NCBI GenBank assembly: GCA_964058805.1
Contig: CAXKVV010001254.1
Span: 1 to 27,051 of the forward strand
Direction of reading: 5' to 3'
DNA from: Schoenoplectus triqueter
Lineage: Eukaryota > Streptophyta > Magnoliopsida > Poales > Cyperaceae
DNA length: 27,051 bases
In this document: positions 1 through 10,693 of the stretch, piece by piece
How positions within the stretch are numbered: position 1 is the first letter of the stretch
How the letters are laid out: the number at the start of each line of letters is the position of its first letter
The notes under the pieces: generated by a model
What the model was told of the DNA's origin: nothing
Database searches by the model: none
What the model saw: only the letters and a program-made list of their open reading frames with translations
Made by a program: the position numbers and the translations under genes

Positions 1-210
1 AATCATGGACAATCAATGGGCTCATCTCGCACTGTGTTCAGGAATAAGAGCGTTTGAAGACGGACAATAACGAAAGCGTAAATATTGCTTCCACATCTAA
101 GGAAAAAGGAAAATAGAAATATAAAGTCAATTCAGATGCTACAACTACAAGTTCGCAAAAAAAACCCACTAATGATAAGAAATCGGTTATCAAGACAGAG
201 CCAAATAAGA

Positions 211-273
211 AAAAAAAAGTGTTTTTTTGTGGATCTGAAGGGCATATGAAGAAAAATTATACCAATTATCACG
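211..273 (+). pseudogene. Gag zinc-knuckle remnant of the left copia element
   Basis: Frame starting at 211 reads a lysine run, then VFFCGSEGHMKKNYTNYH. This matches a CX2CX4HX4C retroviral-type zinc knuckle in which the middle Cys, the Gly-His pair and the spacing survive. The first Cys is replaced by Phe and the last by Tyr, so it can no longer hold zinc. In intact copies the knuckle is the nucleic-acid-binding part of Gag. Confidence 0.6.
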
Positions 274-750
274 CATTATGTGCCAAGAAAGGTAATTTTT
301 CTTATTTGTGAAGAAATTAATTCAGTTTTAGTTTTAATAGATACATGGTAGATAAATTTGGGTATAACCACTCATATATCTGTATCTATGCAGGATTATC
401 GAAGTTACCATAAGCCAAGAAATGATGAAAGATACATCTATGTAGGCGATGACAATAAGGCAAAAGTTAAAGCCATAGGGTATTTTAGATTACTTCTGAA
501 AACTAGTTTATATTTGAATTTATTTGATACTTTTGTTGTGTTGTCTTTTAGACGGAACTTAATTTCTATTTTCGCATTGGATATATTAGATTTTTCTTAT
601 TCATTTGGTGGTGGAAAGTTTGATTTGTATCGACACTCCAATATGATTGTTTCTGATTTTCTATCCATTATGAATATTTTTTATGCTTTAGATACTATTG
701 TTTTCTATAATGAGACTTTGAATAATGAAACTCAAAATATTAAATAAAAA

Positions 751-1440
751 TTAACACATCAAGATCTAGCTGCACTTTGACACAAGCATTTAGGTCATAT
801 TTCTCAACAGAGAATTATATGCCTTGTTCGAAGTAAAATCCTACGACCCTTGAACAAGGATCTTGGTCCGTACATTGAATGTGCTAAGGGCAAACAAATA
901 AGCATGCACAAATATACAGCCAATCGTATGACGAATGTTCTTGATAACTAGGAATGATCATGTATATTTTATCAGTTTCATTGATAATTATTCAAGATAT
1001 GACTATATATATCTAATTAAAGACAAAACTCATGCTTTTAACACATTTAAATCCTTCAAATCTGAAGTCAAGTTATAACTCAATAAAAAGGATTAAAAGC
1101 GCCAGATCAGATCATGGTGGTGAATATTACGGTCGCTCTGATGGTTCAGGAGAGCAATGTCTAGAGATTTTTGTAAAATTTTTACAGAATAATGGGTTGT
1201 GCCATAGTATACAATGTTAGGTTCATCGACAATGAACAGTGTGGCTGAAAGGAACAATCAGACATTAATAGAGATGGTGTGAAATATGATTTCTCATACC
1301 TCGCTTCTATCGAATCTCTAGATAAAAGCACTTAAGACAACATCATATATTTTAAATCGGATACCAATTAAGGTAGAAAACAAAACTCCATATGAGTTAT
1401 GGATTGGACAAAAACCTAGTCTCCAACATTTTAGAATTTG
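751..1440 (+). pseudogene. Copia integrase remnant
   Basis: Follows the gag remnant. The N-terminal zinc-binding region is recognisable as HKHLGHIS (about 772-810) with a later ECAKGK. The catalytic core is recognisable as ISFIDNYSR (about 970-1000), RSDHGGEYY (about 1105-1131) and NSVAERNNQT (about 1236-1265). These are the usual surroundings of the three acidic catalytic residues. Stops and frame changes separate the blocks, so no functional integrase can be made. Downstream, TPYELWIGQKP near 1385-1420 is the usual conserved block after the core. Confidence 0.8.
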
Positions 1441-2010
1441 ATGTTGTCCAGCTAAAACTCGGCCTTATAGGTATAAGAGAAGAAGTTGGATGAAAGGATA
1501 GTTAGCTATTATTTTATCGGATATACAAAAAGGTCCCGTGGATTTAAATTTTATGATCCCACTAACAGAATAATTTTTGAGATAAATACAGTTAAGTTTT
1601 TTAGGATGTTATGGTTCAGAGGGGAATATAAATTAAATTATCTTTGAAGAATCATATGATTCTTCTATACAAGAGGCACCCACATCAGTATCAATTGTAA
1701 TAAGAATATCTGGAGACTCATTAGTTCAGAATCCTGTGGTGAATGAAACTATAGTTAATGAGCCTTCAGAAATAGAAAAAAATTTGAAACAAAATAACAT
1801 TGATGTTGAAGAGAAAAACCTATACCACCTAAAGAATCTCAAGAAGCAACGCCTCTAAGACGACCTAACAAAGAGAGAAGAAGTACAATATCTAATGATT
1901 ATATTGTGTTCCTTCAAGAAAATAAATTCAACATTTGCATGATGAAAGATTATTCTCTCATTCTCCATCAGGCTTTAGAAAGTGTGAATTCTCACAAATT
2001 GACCAAATCT

Positions 2011-2757
2011 ATAGATGAAGAAATAAAGTCAATGTATAATGACAAAGTCTAGGATATCATCCCTTTACCTGAAGGTGTGAAGCCTATTGATTATAAATGA
2101 ATATTTAAGAACAAAAAAAATTCAGAAGGTAATATGAAAAGATATAAAGCATGATTTGTTGCTAAAAAATTACACAGAAAGAAAATATTAATTTTATGAA
2201 AACTTTCTCGCTTGTGTCAACAAAAAATTCTTTTAGAATTATCATGACTTTAGTGACACACTTTGACCTTGAATTATATTAGATGGATGTTAAGACTGTA
2301 TTTCTCAATGACGATATTGATGAATGTATTTATATATTATAACCACCGAATTAAGAGTTTGATGACTCAAAATAGATGATTTGCAAATTAAAGAAATCTA
2401 TCTATGAACTCAAATAAGTGTCTCGATAGTGGTATTTTAAATTTTATCAAGTAATTATCTCATTCAGATTTAAGTCTAACTTGGTGGATGAATGTATATA
2501 TCACAAGTTCAGTGGGAGTAAATTTATATTTCTGGTTTTATATGTCGATGACATATTGCTTTTCAGTAATAATAAAAATATGATGAGTGAATCTAAGAAA
2601 TTTTTTTTCAAGTATTTTGACATGAAAAATCTTGACAAAGCATCATATGTGTTAGGCTTTAAAATACACAGAAATTGAAATAAAGATATTTTAAGACTTT
2701 CATAACAGACATATATCGATAAAATTCTCAAACGATATGGTATGAAAAAAATGAGTT
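2011..2757 (+). pseudogene. Copia reverse transcriptase remnant
   Basis: A broken RT reads from the conserved start (DEEIKSMYNDKV) through MDVKTVFLND (about 2281-2310) to the polymerase catalytic box LYVDDILLFSNN at about 2538-2573, then YVLGFKIHRN. Several in-frame stops lie between the blocks. The longest open piece is 2481-2678. The sequence leaves recognisable RT near KRYGMKK at about 2730-2750 and is replaced by unrelated DNA, so the RNase H domain is absent. This marks the right breakpoint of the element. Confidence 0.82.
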
Positions 2758-2837
2758 TGCTGTGGTATTTTTTTTTGGTGTTTGTTTAGAGCCCTGATTG
2801 AGGAAGTACCCTGCAGACGGTCATATGAGATGTATTG

Positions 2838-3170
2838 TATAACAACAACAATAATAATAACAATAACAAATCATTTAATCTCAAATGAATTGAGTAAATT
2901 AAAAATGAAACTCAATTTGAAAATATAGAGATCAATGACAATAATACCGATAATAACGATGATGAGAATAATGAGAATGATAATAAAAATGATAATGATG
3001 TTGATGGGATGACAATGACAATAATAATGATGATAATGTGATAATAATGATAATAGTAATAATAATATAAATATCCATAACAATAATAGTACTAATTAAT
3101 AATAATAAATGCATCAATAATAGTAATATTAATAGTCCTAATAACAATGATCGCACTAAATCTATGCTAT
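2838..3170. repeat. Imperfect trinucleotide low-complexity tract
   Basis: Dominated by AAC, AAT and GAT triplets: an AAC/AAT run at about 2840-2870, then a long interrupted GAT/AAT mixture from 2930 to 3160. The open frames across it on the minus strand are runs of Ile, Leu, His and Tyr, as expected from such repeats, and are not taken as genes. Confidence 0.8.
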
Positions 3171-3228
3171 GAAACATACTTTTAAACTTAAAATTCTAAA
3201 TTCTACATTTCAAACTCTAAAAAATCCA

Positions 3229-3592
3229 AGAACATCTCCAATGAGATTTTCTATTAAGTTGCTAAATTTTATGTGTCGTTGCTATTTTAATTTCTGGATT
3301 GAAGGAGAATTTCTAATTTAGAAACTATGAAGGAGAGTTGCTAAATTAGAAACTCAGTTCTAAATGACACGTCAGATTAGCAATCCACAAATTAACGTTG
3401 GAGAAATAATTTATAAATTTCATGAGCGTTATTTTAATCTATTTTATTTTTAAAATTATAGAAACTATCATTTAGCAACTTCAGGGTGAATTTCTACAAT
3501 GGAGTGATTTTAAAAATCTTTAATTAACTCCCCAGAAAATTGATGTGGTAGTTATTAACAATTCATATAATTGGCTGCAATGAAGATGCTCT
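3229..3592. mobile_element. MITE with AGAACATCTCCAATG-type terminal inverted repeats
   Basis: The left end reads AGAACATCTCCAATGAG. The reverse complement of the right end reads AGAGCATCTTCATTGCAG. That gives an imperfect terminal inverted repeat enclosing about 360 bp of AT-rich, non-coding DNA. Inside are repeated GTTGCTAAAT / TAGAAACT motifs in both orientations, common in plant MITEs of this kind. The flanks do not show a clean target duplication, so the superfamily (hAT or other) is uncertain. Confidence 0.6.
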
Positions 3593-4467
3593 AAAAACTT
3601 AAAGTCTATAATTCTACTGCTAGATTCTAACTCCTAAATCTCTAAAACAAGCTCTTTAAGTTTACTTTATTATTTCAAATCTCTTTTTATTACTACATCT
3701 CATTTTAGTCTCGATCAATCTCTGCATCTTCTTGTATTTTCAAGATGACTTAGAATATTATAACGTATCAGTGTCTTAGGAGGTCTTCGTTAGTGTAGAC
3801 ACCCCAAATTAACGACTCAGATGACACTCCCGAAAATTTCAAGCCATGCACTCAGATAAGTATTCACTCAAACCAGCTGTCAAAATATTTTCTAATTGCA
3901 TAAAATAATTCCTCATAATTTGCATTCTTCATGACACTTATAATTTTTAAATATTAGATCTGCATTATCATATGCATCATGTATTTAATAAAAATTACTT
4001 ATACGTACATCAACTCATATTGACACTATCCATCAGTACTACTATTGAAATATCACTTTATTTCTAAGCAAGTAACTAGCGTGTCTCCATTTTGCATGAA
4101 TATAAAGAGAAATATTTTGACAAAGTTATTAGCACACTAATAATAACGATCAACTCTTTTGTCACTTGAATAGTCAATTATTTTTGTAATAAATTAAAAC
4201 CACTTTTAGAAATATCATTATGCAGGTACGTATGGGTAAGATAGATAGAGTTATTCATCTACTGTCAAAGTAAACTTGCAAACTTCTAGTCCTTATGATC
4301 ATCCTAAAAAGAAAATAAAAGAATACAAGAAAACCCTTATAGTAGACATGTCTTCATATATCTTACAAGAAAGGAAAAACGTGTACATGATAGATATCTT
4401 CTGAATATGGTCAACTAGGATTTCATTTTTAGGATCCACAAAAAAAACATCGTGCAATGGTATTAGT

Positions 4468-4513
<46 letters not shown>

Positions 4514-5589
4514 AAAAAATAGCAACGATAATAATAATTCAAAAAATATATAATAGCTAGAGATGATGGAACACACTTCGTCTCAATCTGTCAAAGAAAA
4601 TGAAATAAATTAAGGCGCGACTAATTTTCTAAGCATGCATATGAGAATTATTTCACGTTAATTTAGTTAATTTAGAGATTAAATTGTATAAGTTTAAATT
4701 ACTATCTAAATTTTGTTGAAATTTCATATTAAAATGAAATTTTAAAAGATTTCGAACGATTAGACGTGAACTGAAATTAAATCTGACATTATGATCGAAA
4801 AACCTCAGATTAAATTTAACACTTTTGTATAATGTCTCATGCACGCAATTTTTAAGAGACAAATGTAGTCTCATATAATTAGATTGACATGATTTTAAAA
4901 TTTAATTTGTAATTTATAATGATAAAAATATATATTAACTGATATGCTATACGAGGCTTCAACAGGAACTAAGACATGCATATTTCATTTTGAAAAAAAA
5001 ATTAAAACAAAATAAAAAAATTGTAGTGAATGGTACAAAGTACCCCAAATTGATGGAAACACGTTTTTCTTAATTTAACAAGTAAAGCAACATGGTACAC
5101 CAGTATTAAATAACCGTTGTTCTTTTTTGCATTGCATATCATGGCACCACTCCTATCAATACCCATACATATCATGCATTTCTTTCCAAGGCTGGAATGA
5201 GTAGAAAAAACTTATAAGAGTTCAAATATCTATCCATCTTTAAATATTTGAGTGAAAAAAAAAAATCCAAGTTTCAATCAATATTAGCTTAGTAGAGAAA
5301 AAAATGAGTGAACCATAGAAGGTTAGGTTATAGCAAAGCTTCATTGTTAGCGTCGAAATCCCGCTAACCCTTCGATAGTGTCCACTCATAAACTAAAATC
5401 CAGTCATCCAAGTCGTTAAGCAAATCCTTCCCTAATGCCAAAATAATGTCCGGTGGAGAAGGTTTTTCCCGACTTGCCAACATTTTCGAATAATTCTGAA
5501 CTCTTTATCTCTTTTGATTTATCTTTTTTTTTTATCTTTGTAATTTGAGTAGTAATTTCCTTAATTTACTTTTCAATTTATTTATCTTT
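3593..5589. other. AT-rich intergenic DNA, no gene seen
   Basis: No convincing open frame, splice-compatible exon or RNA gene was found on either strand. It contains a (TA)n microsatellite at 4472-4508 and several poly-A/poly-T runs. A short palindrome near 4719-4745 (GAAATTTCAT and its partner ATGAAATTTT) was noted. Confidence 0.6.
4472..4508. repeat. (TA)n microsatellite
   Basis: An uninterrupted run of about 18 TA dinucleotides. Confidence 0.95.
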
Positions 5590-5629
5590 GTTTCTTTCTC
5601 TTTTTTTTTAAGGCCATACTAGTAGAGAC

Positions 5630-5690
5630 CGAGTAAATCGGGCGAGTGTGGTGCCTAACACATTCCACACTCATAACCAATGCACTAATT
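5630..5690. other. GC-richer hairpin, possible old LTR-element remnant
   Basis: GAGTGTGG at about 5644-5651 is followed by a 13-base loop (TGCCTAACACATT) and its exact complement CCACACTC. The motif around TGCCTAACACATTCC stands out from the AT-rich surroundings. It resembles sequence I associate with plant LTR elements, but that is from memory and not verified. No coding remnant accompanies it. 5280-5990 otherwise holds no recognised gene. Confidence 0.3.
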
Positions 5691-6012
5691 CAATTCTTAT
5701 CTTGGGGCAAAATTAATTAACTTTCCCGGTGAATATCGGGTGACGAGTCCATAAAAAAATCATTAACCACCGATCGGATCTGGAGTCAGTTTAGCGGGTA
5801 GCTACAATTAGATATCATTAAACCATCATAAATAGTGTTGGACCAACTTCCTTTGAATTGATACTACCCAAATTTATCTCATACATCATCATTTTTTATT
5901 CAATCTCTCCTTATTAATATGATATGTATATTCAAAGATTATAATAATTCTCCTGATTAAAATCTTACATTCAGCCTTGATGATGTAGAGGATTCAAAAT
6001 CCTCTTCCTTAA

Positions 6013-6207
6013 AATCCAAATGATTCTTCTCTTGCTGCTCCTTCATTACGTGATAATTCTAAGCGAGAAGATACAAAGGAAAATAAGAACGATAAAACGA
6101 AGGTCATATCACTGAAGCCTCTTAGCTCTTCTCCTTGTATGAATCCTAGACTGCTTGTTAGGATGGTGTGGTTTTTGCTTTCTTTATACTTACCTGACAT
6201 ATTTTGA
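6013..6207 (+). other. Doubtful exon-like open stretch
   Basis: Open for 64 codons with no early ATG. It starts NPNDSSLAAPSLRDNSK, continues with a Lys/Glu/Asp-rich part and then SLKPLSSSPCMNPRLLVRM. A possible splice donor (ATG then GTGTGG) lies just after, near 6162. The composition looks more protein-like than its surroundings, but I do not recognise a family. A 76-codon frame overlaps on the opposite strand (6009-6239). It could be a relic exon of a lost gene or chance. Confidence 0.2.
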
Positions 6208-6209
6208 TC

Positions 6210-7007
6210 TCCATCTTTCAATGGTGTTTTGTATGGCATCTTTTCACTATATGACTATTTTTACTATAGAGAAGCATAGGTCATCTAATCCTTTGTAGAT
6301 GTTTCATTACCTTACCTTGTTAATAGTGTAACAGAAACAGCTATTTTTCTGATGGCTCGCTGAGGTTTATTTGCGATTAGCAAGAGATGCTTGTAGATGT
6401 TTATCCTCATTTCTTATTTATTTTTTGCTGCATTGAATTTTAGCATCCGTATTTCTGTCTATCGACTTTGTTTAATGTTCTTTTGGTATGTAAATATGTC
6501 AAATTTTGAATGGGTTTATAAGAAAAAGATTGATTGATTTAAATTCAGATATTTTTTTAAGTGAATAATATATGGGTATCCGTATTACTAATTGAAATAA
6601 ACAACAGTTGGTTCCAAAACTTAATCGTCTATTATGCCTATTGCATGCCAATTAATCCATTGGGGATAAAAAATCATTGCAATATTCATGAATTTTGGGG
6701 AGACCAAATTTTCAAAAATAAGAAAAGTAAATTTATTCAATTAATAAAAGAAAAAAAAACAGATGCATAAATGGTTAAATGCCACCACAAATTTACATAA
6801 ATAGAAATTAATAAGGGTGATGTACTAAGAACTTTAATATCCAGTTCCCAGCGTAGATGGTCATGAGAAAGAATGCTAATAGTAACAGAAAAAAAGAGTA
6901 ACTGATCATATAACATATGTGATCATTTCTAATAACGTAAAATATTAAGCATCAATCTAAGAAGTAATCACTTGAAGAGACCACGTCCCACTACGCAGTT
7001 GAGTTTA
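6210..7007. other. AT-rich spacer including the 3' flank of the coiled-coil gene
   Basis: No gene recognised. On the minus strand an AATAAA lies at 6737-6732, about 270 bases past the stop codon at 7008, and is a possible poly(A) signal. Another AATAAA-like string overlaps the stop itself. The 69-codon + strand frame at 6561-6770 has AT-driven composition and no family resemblance. Confidence 0.45.
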
Positions 7008-9582
7008 TTACGGTAGCTCTTCTTCATCTTCGTCTTCGCCTTCATTCTCTTTTATAACAGGTGTTGAAAAGTCCAGGTACAATCCTTCAATTTCCTCAAA
7101 TGATGCGGTCAGGTCTTGATAAGTTAACTGGTGATACTCAACCAACTGGTTCAGACTCTGATTTTCCCTTGTTAGATTTGCATTTTCTCGAGCCAATCGG
7201 GATTTTTCAGCCAACAATGCCTCTAATTGAAGTCTCAACTGGAGAGAAAACAAAACAAAGAACTGTTCAGCTTCCCTTAATCAATTTCCATCCAGAACTA
7301 AGTTATGACAGCATTTTCTCGAAATTTCCGAAAGAATTCTTAATAATTACCAGGTCTTCATCATCGTGTGAGGCAAAACCTTCTTCTCTAAGCATCTTAT
7401 TTTCTTCTTCAAGGTGGTTGCATCTCTCTTGCATGAAGTTGAGTTCAGACTTTATGTTCTTCAGTTCCTTTGAAAGAAAGGCAGCTTTGTTTGCCATTGA
7501 CACTGCCAGCTGTCAAATTTTGGAAAGACAATAAGGGAATAACATTTCAGTAAATTAAGATATTGAAGTTTGAGGCTGCAGTATCTGGTCCTAATGATGC
7601 ACTATTTTCTCGTTATGTGAAATTACTGCTACTTTGGTTTGTTCAGTATTTTACACAATTTGAGCATGATTGAATTGTACAATGATCATTTGGGCTTACT
7701 ATCCTACCAGACATACCAGTCAGCAATACAAGTACAATATACCTATTTTGATAACGAAATATGTGCATAAATAAGTATAGAGGTCAGAAGGCAAACCATC
7801 CTTGCTCTCTTGAGATTTGAGCTCTTGGCAGCACTGTCTGAGATAAGTTCTTCATTTTGATCCGATGAGTTGTCAGAGGGTGGAAGAGGGTCGTCTTTCA
7901 CTGTAGTCTTTTCTGTTAGCTCCAAGGAGGTGCGGTGTCTCTTTGCTCTTGGTTCTTCATCTTGGATGGAGTTAGCTAGAGCATCAACTCCCTGTATAAA
8001 ACTTTATTGAGAACATACAGATATGAAATAAATTATAGGAGGCATCAAAAATAATTTGCCTGCAAAAATTTTACCTCTTAACCCCTAGGTACTCCATACT
8101 GCCTTTTTTTTTTGCATTTCATGTGATGCCCTAGAAATTGTACAAAATTTGCAAGGCCCCGCAAGACTTATGTTCCAGTTGATATCCTTATTAACCAATG
8201 CTGGTGCAGTACTGAGTCAATATCTGGTACAGTACTGAGCCAATGCTGGTGCAGTAGTTATGTTCCAGCCAATATTCTTACACTGCTAGTGGTGGTGCAG
8301 TACTGAGTCAATATGTAGTACAACTATGAACTGAATTATACAAAAATGGCACATAAATGGAGTAACAAATGACAGTTGAATAAAAGAATACCTTTTGTGC
8401 AGAATTTAGAGTATCTGACAGTTGTGACAGAGTGGAGGAGACTGAGTCCAATCCTTTTAGAAGCAGCAGAGAATCCGCCCTCAGCCTTTTGCTACGCTCT
8501 GATGCAAAACCACCCTGAGTTAAAAAAATTTAGATAAAATTAGCATATATAATTATATATGTCACTCATTGATACTAATTTGTCAAAGTAATAAAATGAA
8601 GAGGCCAAGAAGTGTATATTGTACTATAATCAGACACCAGAATGCCATAATTTATTAATAAATGCAAAAACAGACATATTTGCAGTGGTTCACTGCACAG
8701 CATTGAGATTGTATCATGTTCTTTCAAATCAAGTCTATTTTTTCTTGAGAATCATGTCTGAAACAATGAACACAATCATCTTATGTATTTCAAACGAAAA
8801 ACTAAGCCATATATTGCTCCACCTACCCCACAAGAGGAAACCCTTGCTACCACCATCTCAAGAATTAAGGGAACCATTTGATCGATAACATAGCTGTTGT
8901 TGAGGTACCCTATTCTTTGTACTTCAGAAATGTTAAACTGCATACTATAATAGGTGTGCATTTCGTGTTGTGAGTTTCTTGTTTTGCACTTGTTCTGCTT
9001 TTTTTTTTGGTAAAGACATTAAGTCTCTCCCAAAAAAAACTTGAGAGAATTCACAACATTAAATCCTCTACTTCCTTTTTTCTTTTCTAAACTTTCCTGT
9101 TGCGGAAGTTAAGAAAAGCAACCTTCCACAAGTTGCATAGAATAGAAAATGGGAAAGCACTGAAATTTACATCACTAGACAATACATATCCCAAAATTAT
9201 TCCAGAATACGAAGAAATCTGCAAAATTGACCCAAATTTTTCTAATGCTGAGCAAGAACTTCAATTAGTTTAGCTTTTTGGGAGATATCATCCACAGATC
9301 CGCAGATACTTGAACCAGCATGCATTGAAAAACCCCCATTATAACTTTGAGCTGACAAAATACTACCAGCTAAAACCAAAATTTCTGGGAAACTTGTCCT
9401 AAAATGCAGATAGAAATCACAAGAAAATCAATTAAGAAGAAAGAAAGTATAACCGATTGGTTGGCTGAAGCATCAACTTGCGAATTAGTCTTTAGATCTT
9501 CCAAGATCGATTCAACTCTATTGCGAAGCTTGCTCCATAGCTTTTCATCAGATGCGGGGCTAATCAGACACACCGTCTCCAT
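7008..9582 (-). CDS. Coiled-coil / leucine-zipper protein of unknown function, five exons
   Basis: Five exons join in phase 0 with GT-AG introns: 9582-9454, 8514-8392, 7991-7797, 7509-7351 and 7238-7008. The product is 278 residues. The start at 9582 gives METVCLISP. An in-frame ATG at 9624 would add 14 residues, but the later one looks more natural. The N-terminal third is predicted soluble, with a Leu-rich helix in exon 2 (SLLLLKGLDSVSSTLSQL). Exon 3 is polar with nuclear-signal-like PRAKRHR (98-104) and NLKRARM (143-149). Exon 4 is a coiled coil (about 160-194). Exon 5 carries leucines in exact heptads at 203, 210, 217, 224 and 231. The tail is strongly acidic. There is no basic DNA-binding region directly before the zipper, so it is not a standard bZIP. 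I infer a dimerising, perhaps nuclear, plant-specific protein; the function is unknown. The exon 3 donor (ATG/GTTTGC) and exon 1 donor (TCG/GTTATA) are the weakest junctions. Confidence 0.85.
8168..8322. repeat. Small intronic minisatellite
   Basis: Within intron 2 of the coiled-coil gene (8391-7992), the string GGTGCAGTACTGAGTCAATAT occurs near 8203 and again near 8293, with partial copies at about 8225-8255. A longer duplicated block beginning TATGTTCCAG recurs about 90 bases apart (near 8170 and 8259). The copies differ by a few substitutions. No coding or RNA role is seen. Confidence 0.75.
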
Positions 9583-9624
9583 CAGAGAGCAAAAAGAGAT
9601 CGAGCAAGAGAAAGAGAGATGCAA

Positions 9625-10346
9625 GGGTTATTAATTGGGAGCGAGAAAGAGAGAGACGAGATGTAACGGCTAGTAAAGTGGGTAGAGTGGAGTTGAGTTT
9701 AAAAAAGGCTTTTGAGTTGAGAGCTGAGACTACCCAAAATGCTTGTGCTGTTGTCGGATCTATTTGACCTGGTTTCCCAGGGTACAACATCAAATTAGAT
9801 TTTCTGTGGCGTTGTAGTTGCAATGATCCATGTATCATCCTGCAAAGTTGGCATTGAAATTTGAGCGAGTTACAGAATGATACGAAACAAATTTACTTGT
9901 GTCATTGCATCTGTTTCTTTAATGTGACGTACTGACACCCTCACAATAGAAAGAAATATTATTTTGATTATGTACATGAATGATATAAGGGGTTGCCAAA
10001 CAGACCCGCAAGGCCAATAGAAGTTGAATGCTGGACGAACAATATGAACTTCTACTTCAAATTAAAATTGTTAGGAACCTTATTATGTACTTGCAAAATG
10101 ACGATAATTCAATTTGCGCAATAGGAAAATGACAATACGCGCTGGGCGACTGGGCCACTCCGTTGAGGTTACTTCAATTGATATGAAATTGCAGTACTTG
10201 GAACTTCAAATCACTTTACTTTTTTGTCATGTTTTATGTATTCAAGCAATTATTTAAGTAGTTTAATATTTTAATTTGATGTATGCACCATAATCTTTAT
10301 AAAACAATTCTCTACAATCTCATATTTCTCTCTCGAAAATTTTTAA
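9625..10346. promoter_or_regulatory. Upstream region of the coiled-coil gene
   Basis: This lies upstream of the minus-strand start at 9582. A purine/pyrimidine-rich leader (about 9590-9665) is likely 5' UTR. No clear TATA box was found at a fixed distance. GGCCCA-type elements occur near 10150-10158 (in the + strand string GACTGGGCCACT). Such site II motifs are common in promoters of plant housekeeping genes. Further out the DNA becomes AT-rich and shows no gene. The promoter extent is inferred only from position. Confidence 0.35.
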
Positions 10347-10693
10347 GGGGATTCTTGATAATTATTTATTTTGATAACTTGACAATCAATTTTATATAAA
10401 TTCATAAAAAATAAAAGATATATTTTTAACAATTATAGTGTTAAACTTATAGATTGATTGTGATTTAAATTTAGTGTCATTTGATATTTCATCAAAGACC
10501 AACAAAATTATATAATAATTTTAACGATTTAAATTTAATGGTCCTTAATAGAATATCAAATGGCATCAAATTTGAATCACAATCATCCATAAGTTTAATA
10601 ATGTATTTTTAAATTTATCTTTTAGGTTTTCTATAAATTTTATATAAAGTTGGTTGTGCCTTATATCAAAATAGATAGTTCTCAAGAAATCCC
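10347..10693. mobile_element. Foldback MITE with about 150-bp inverted arms
   Basis: 10347-10500 is the imperfect reverse complement of about 10541-10693, leaving a central AT-rich loop of about 40 bases. Matching blocks run through the arms in order: GGGATTCTTGA / GGGATTTCTTGA at the tips, TATTTTGATA, TTTATATAAA, GATTGTGATT and CATTTGATATT. It has no coding capacity. A target duplication could not be recognised. A transcript across it would fold into one long hairpin, a potential small-RNA source. Confidence 0.75.

Larger units (their letters stand above)
1..2757 (+). mobile_element. Degenerate Ty1/copia retrotransposon, partial, no LTR seen
   Basis: A copia-type gag-pol can be followed in order on the + strand, broken by many stops and frameshifts. 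The order is: a gag zinc-knuckle remnant (about 211-273), the gag-pre-integrase His/Cys region (about 751-940), the integrase core (about 959-1440), then reverse transcriptase (about 2011-2757). Integrase before reverse transcriptase is the copia order. The element enters from the left edge of the window. The reading ends abruptly near 2757, before RNase H, so the 3' end including its LTR is missing. No open frame exceeds about 130 codons, so this is an old, dead copy. Confidence 0.88.

Noticed and set aside
2538..2573. Possibility that the left RT remnant and the minus-strand copia belong to one split element
   Set aside because: They lie on opposite strands, the second has its own complete pair of LTRs, and their RT sequences differ clearly.
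2871..3177. Two minus-strand frames of 70 and 81 codons rich in Ile, Leu and His
   Set aside because: They are translations of a trinucleotide repeat tract and have no protein-like pattern.
4299..4511. Minus-strand frame starting with alternating Tyr-Ile
   Set aside because: The start lies in a (TA)n microsatellite and the rest has no recognisable domain.
7061..7534. 157-codon + strand frame
   Set aside because: It is antisense to exons 4 and 5 of the coiled-coil gene. The minus reading has the leucine heptads and correct splice sites, so this is a shadow.
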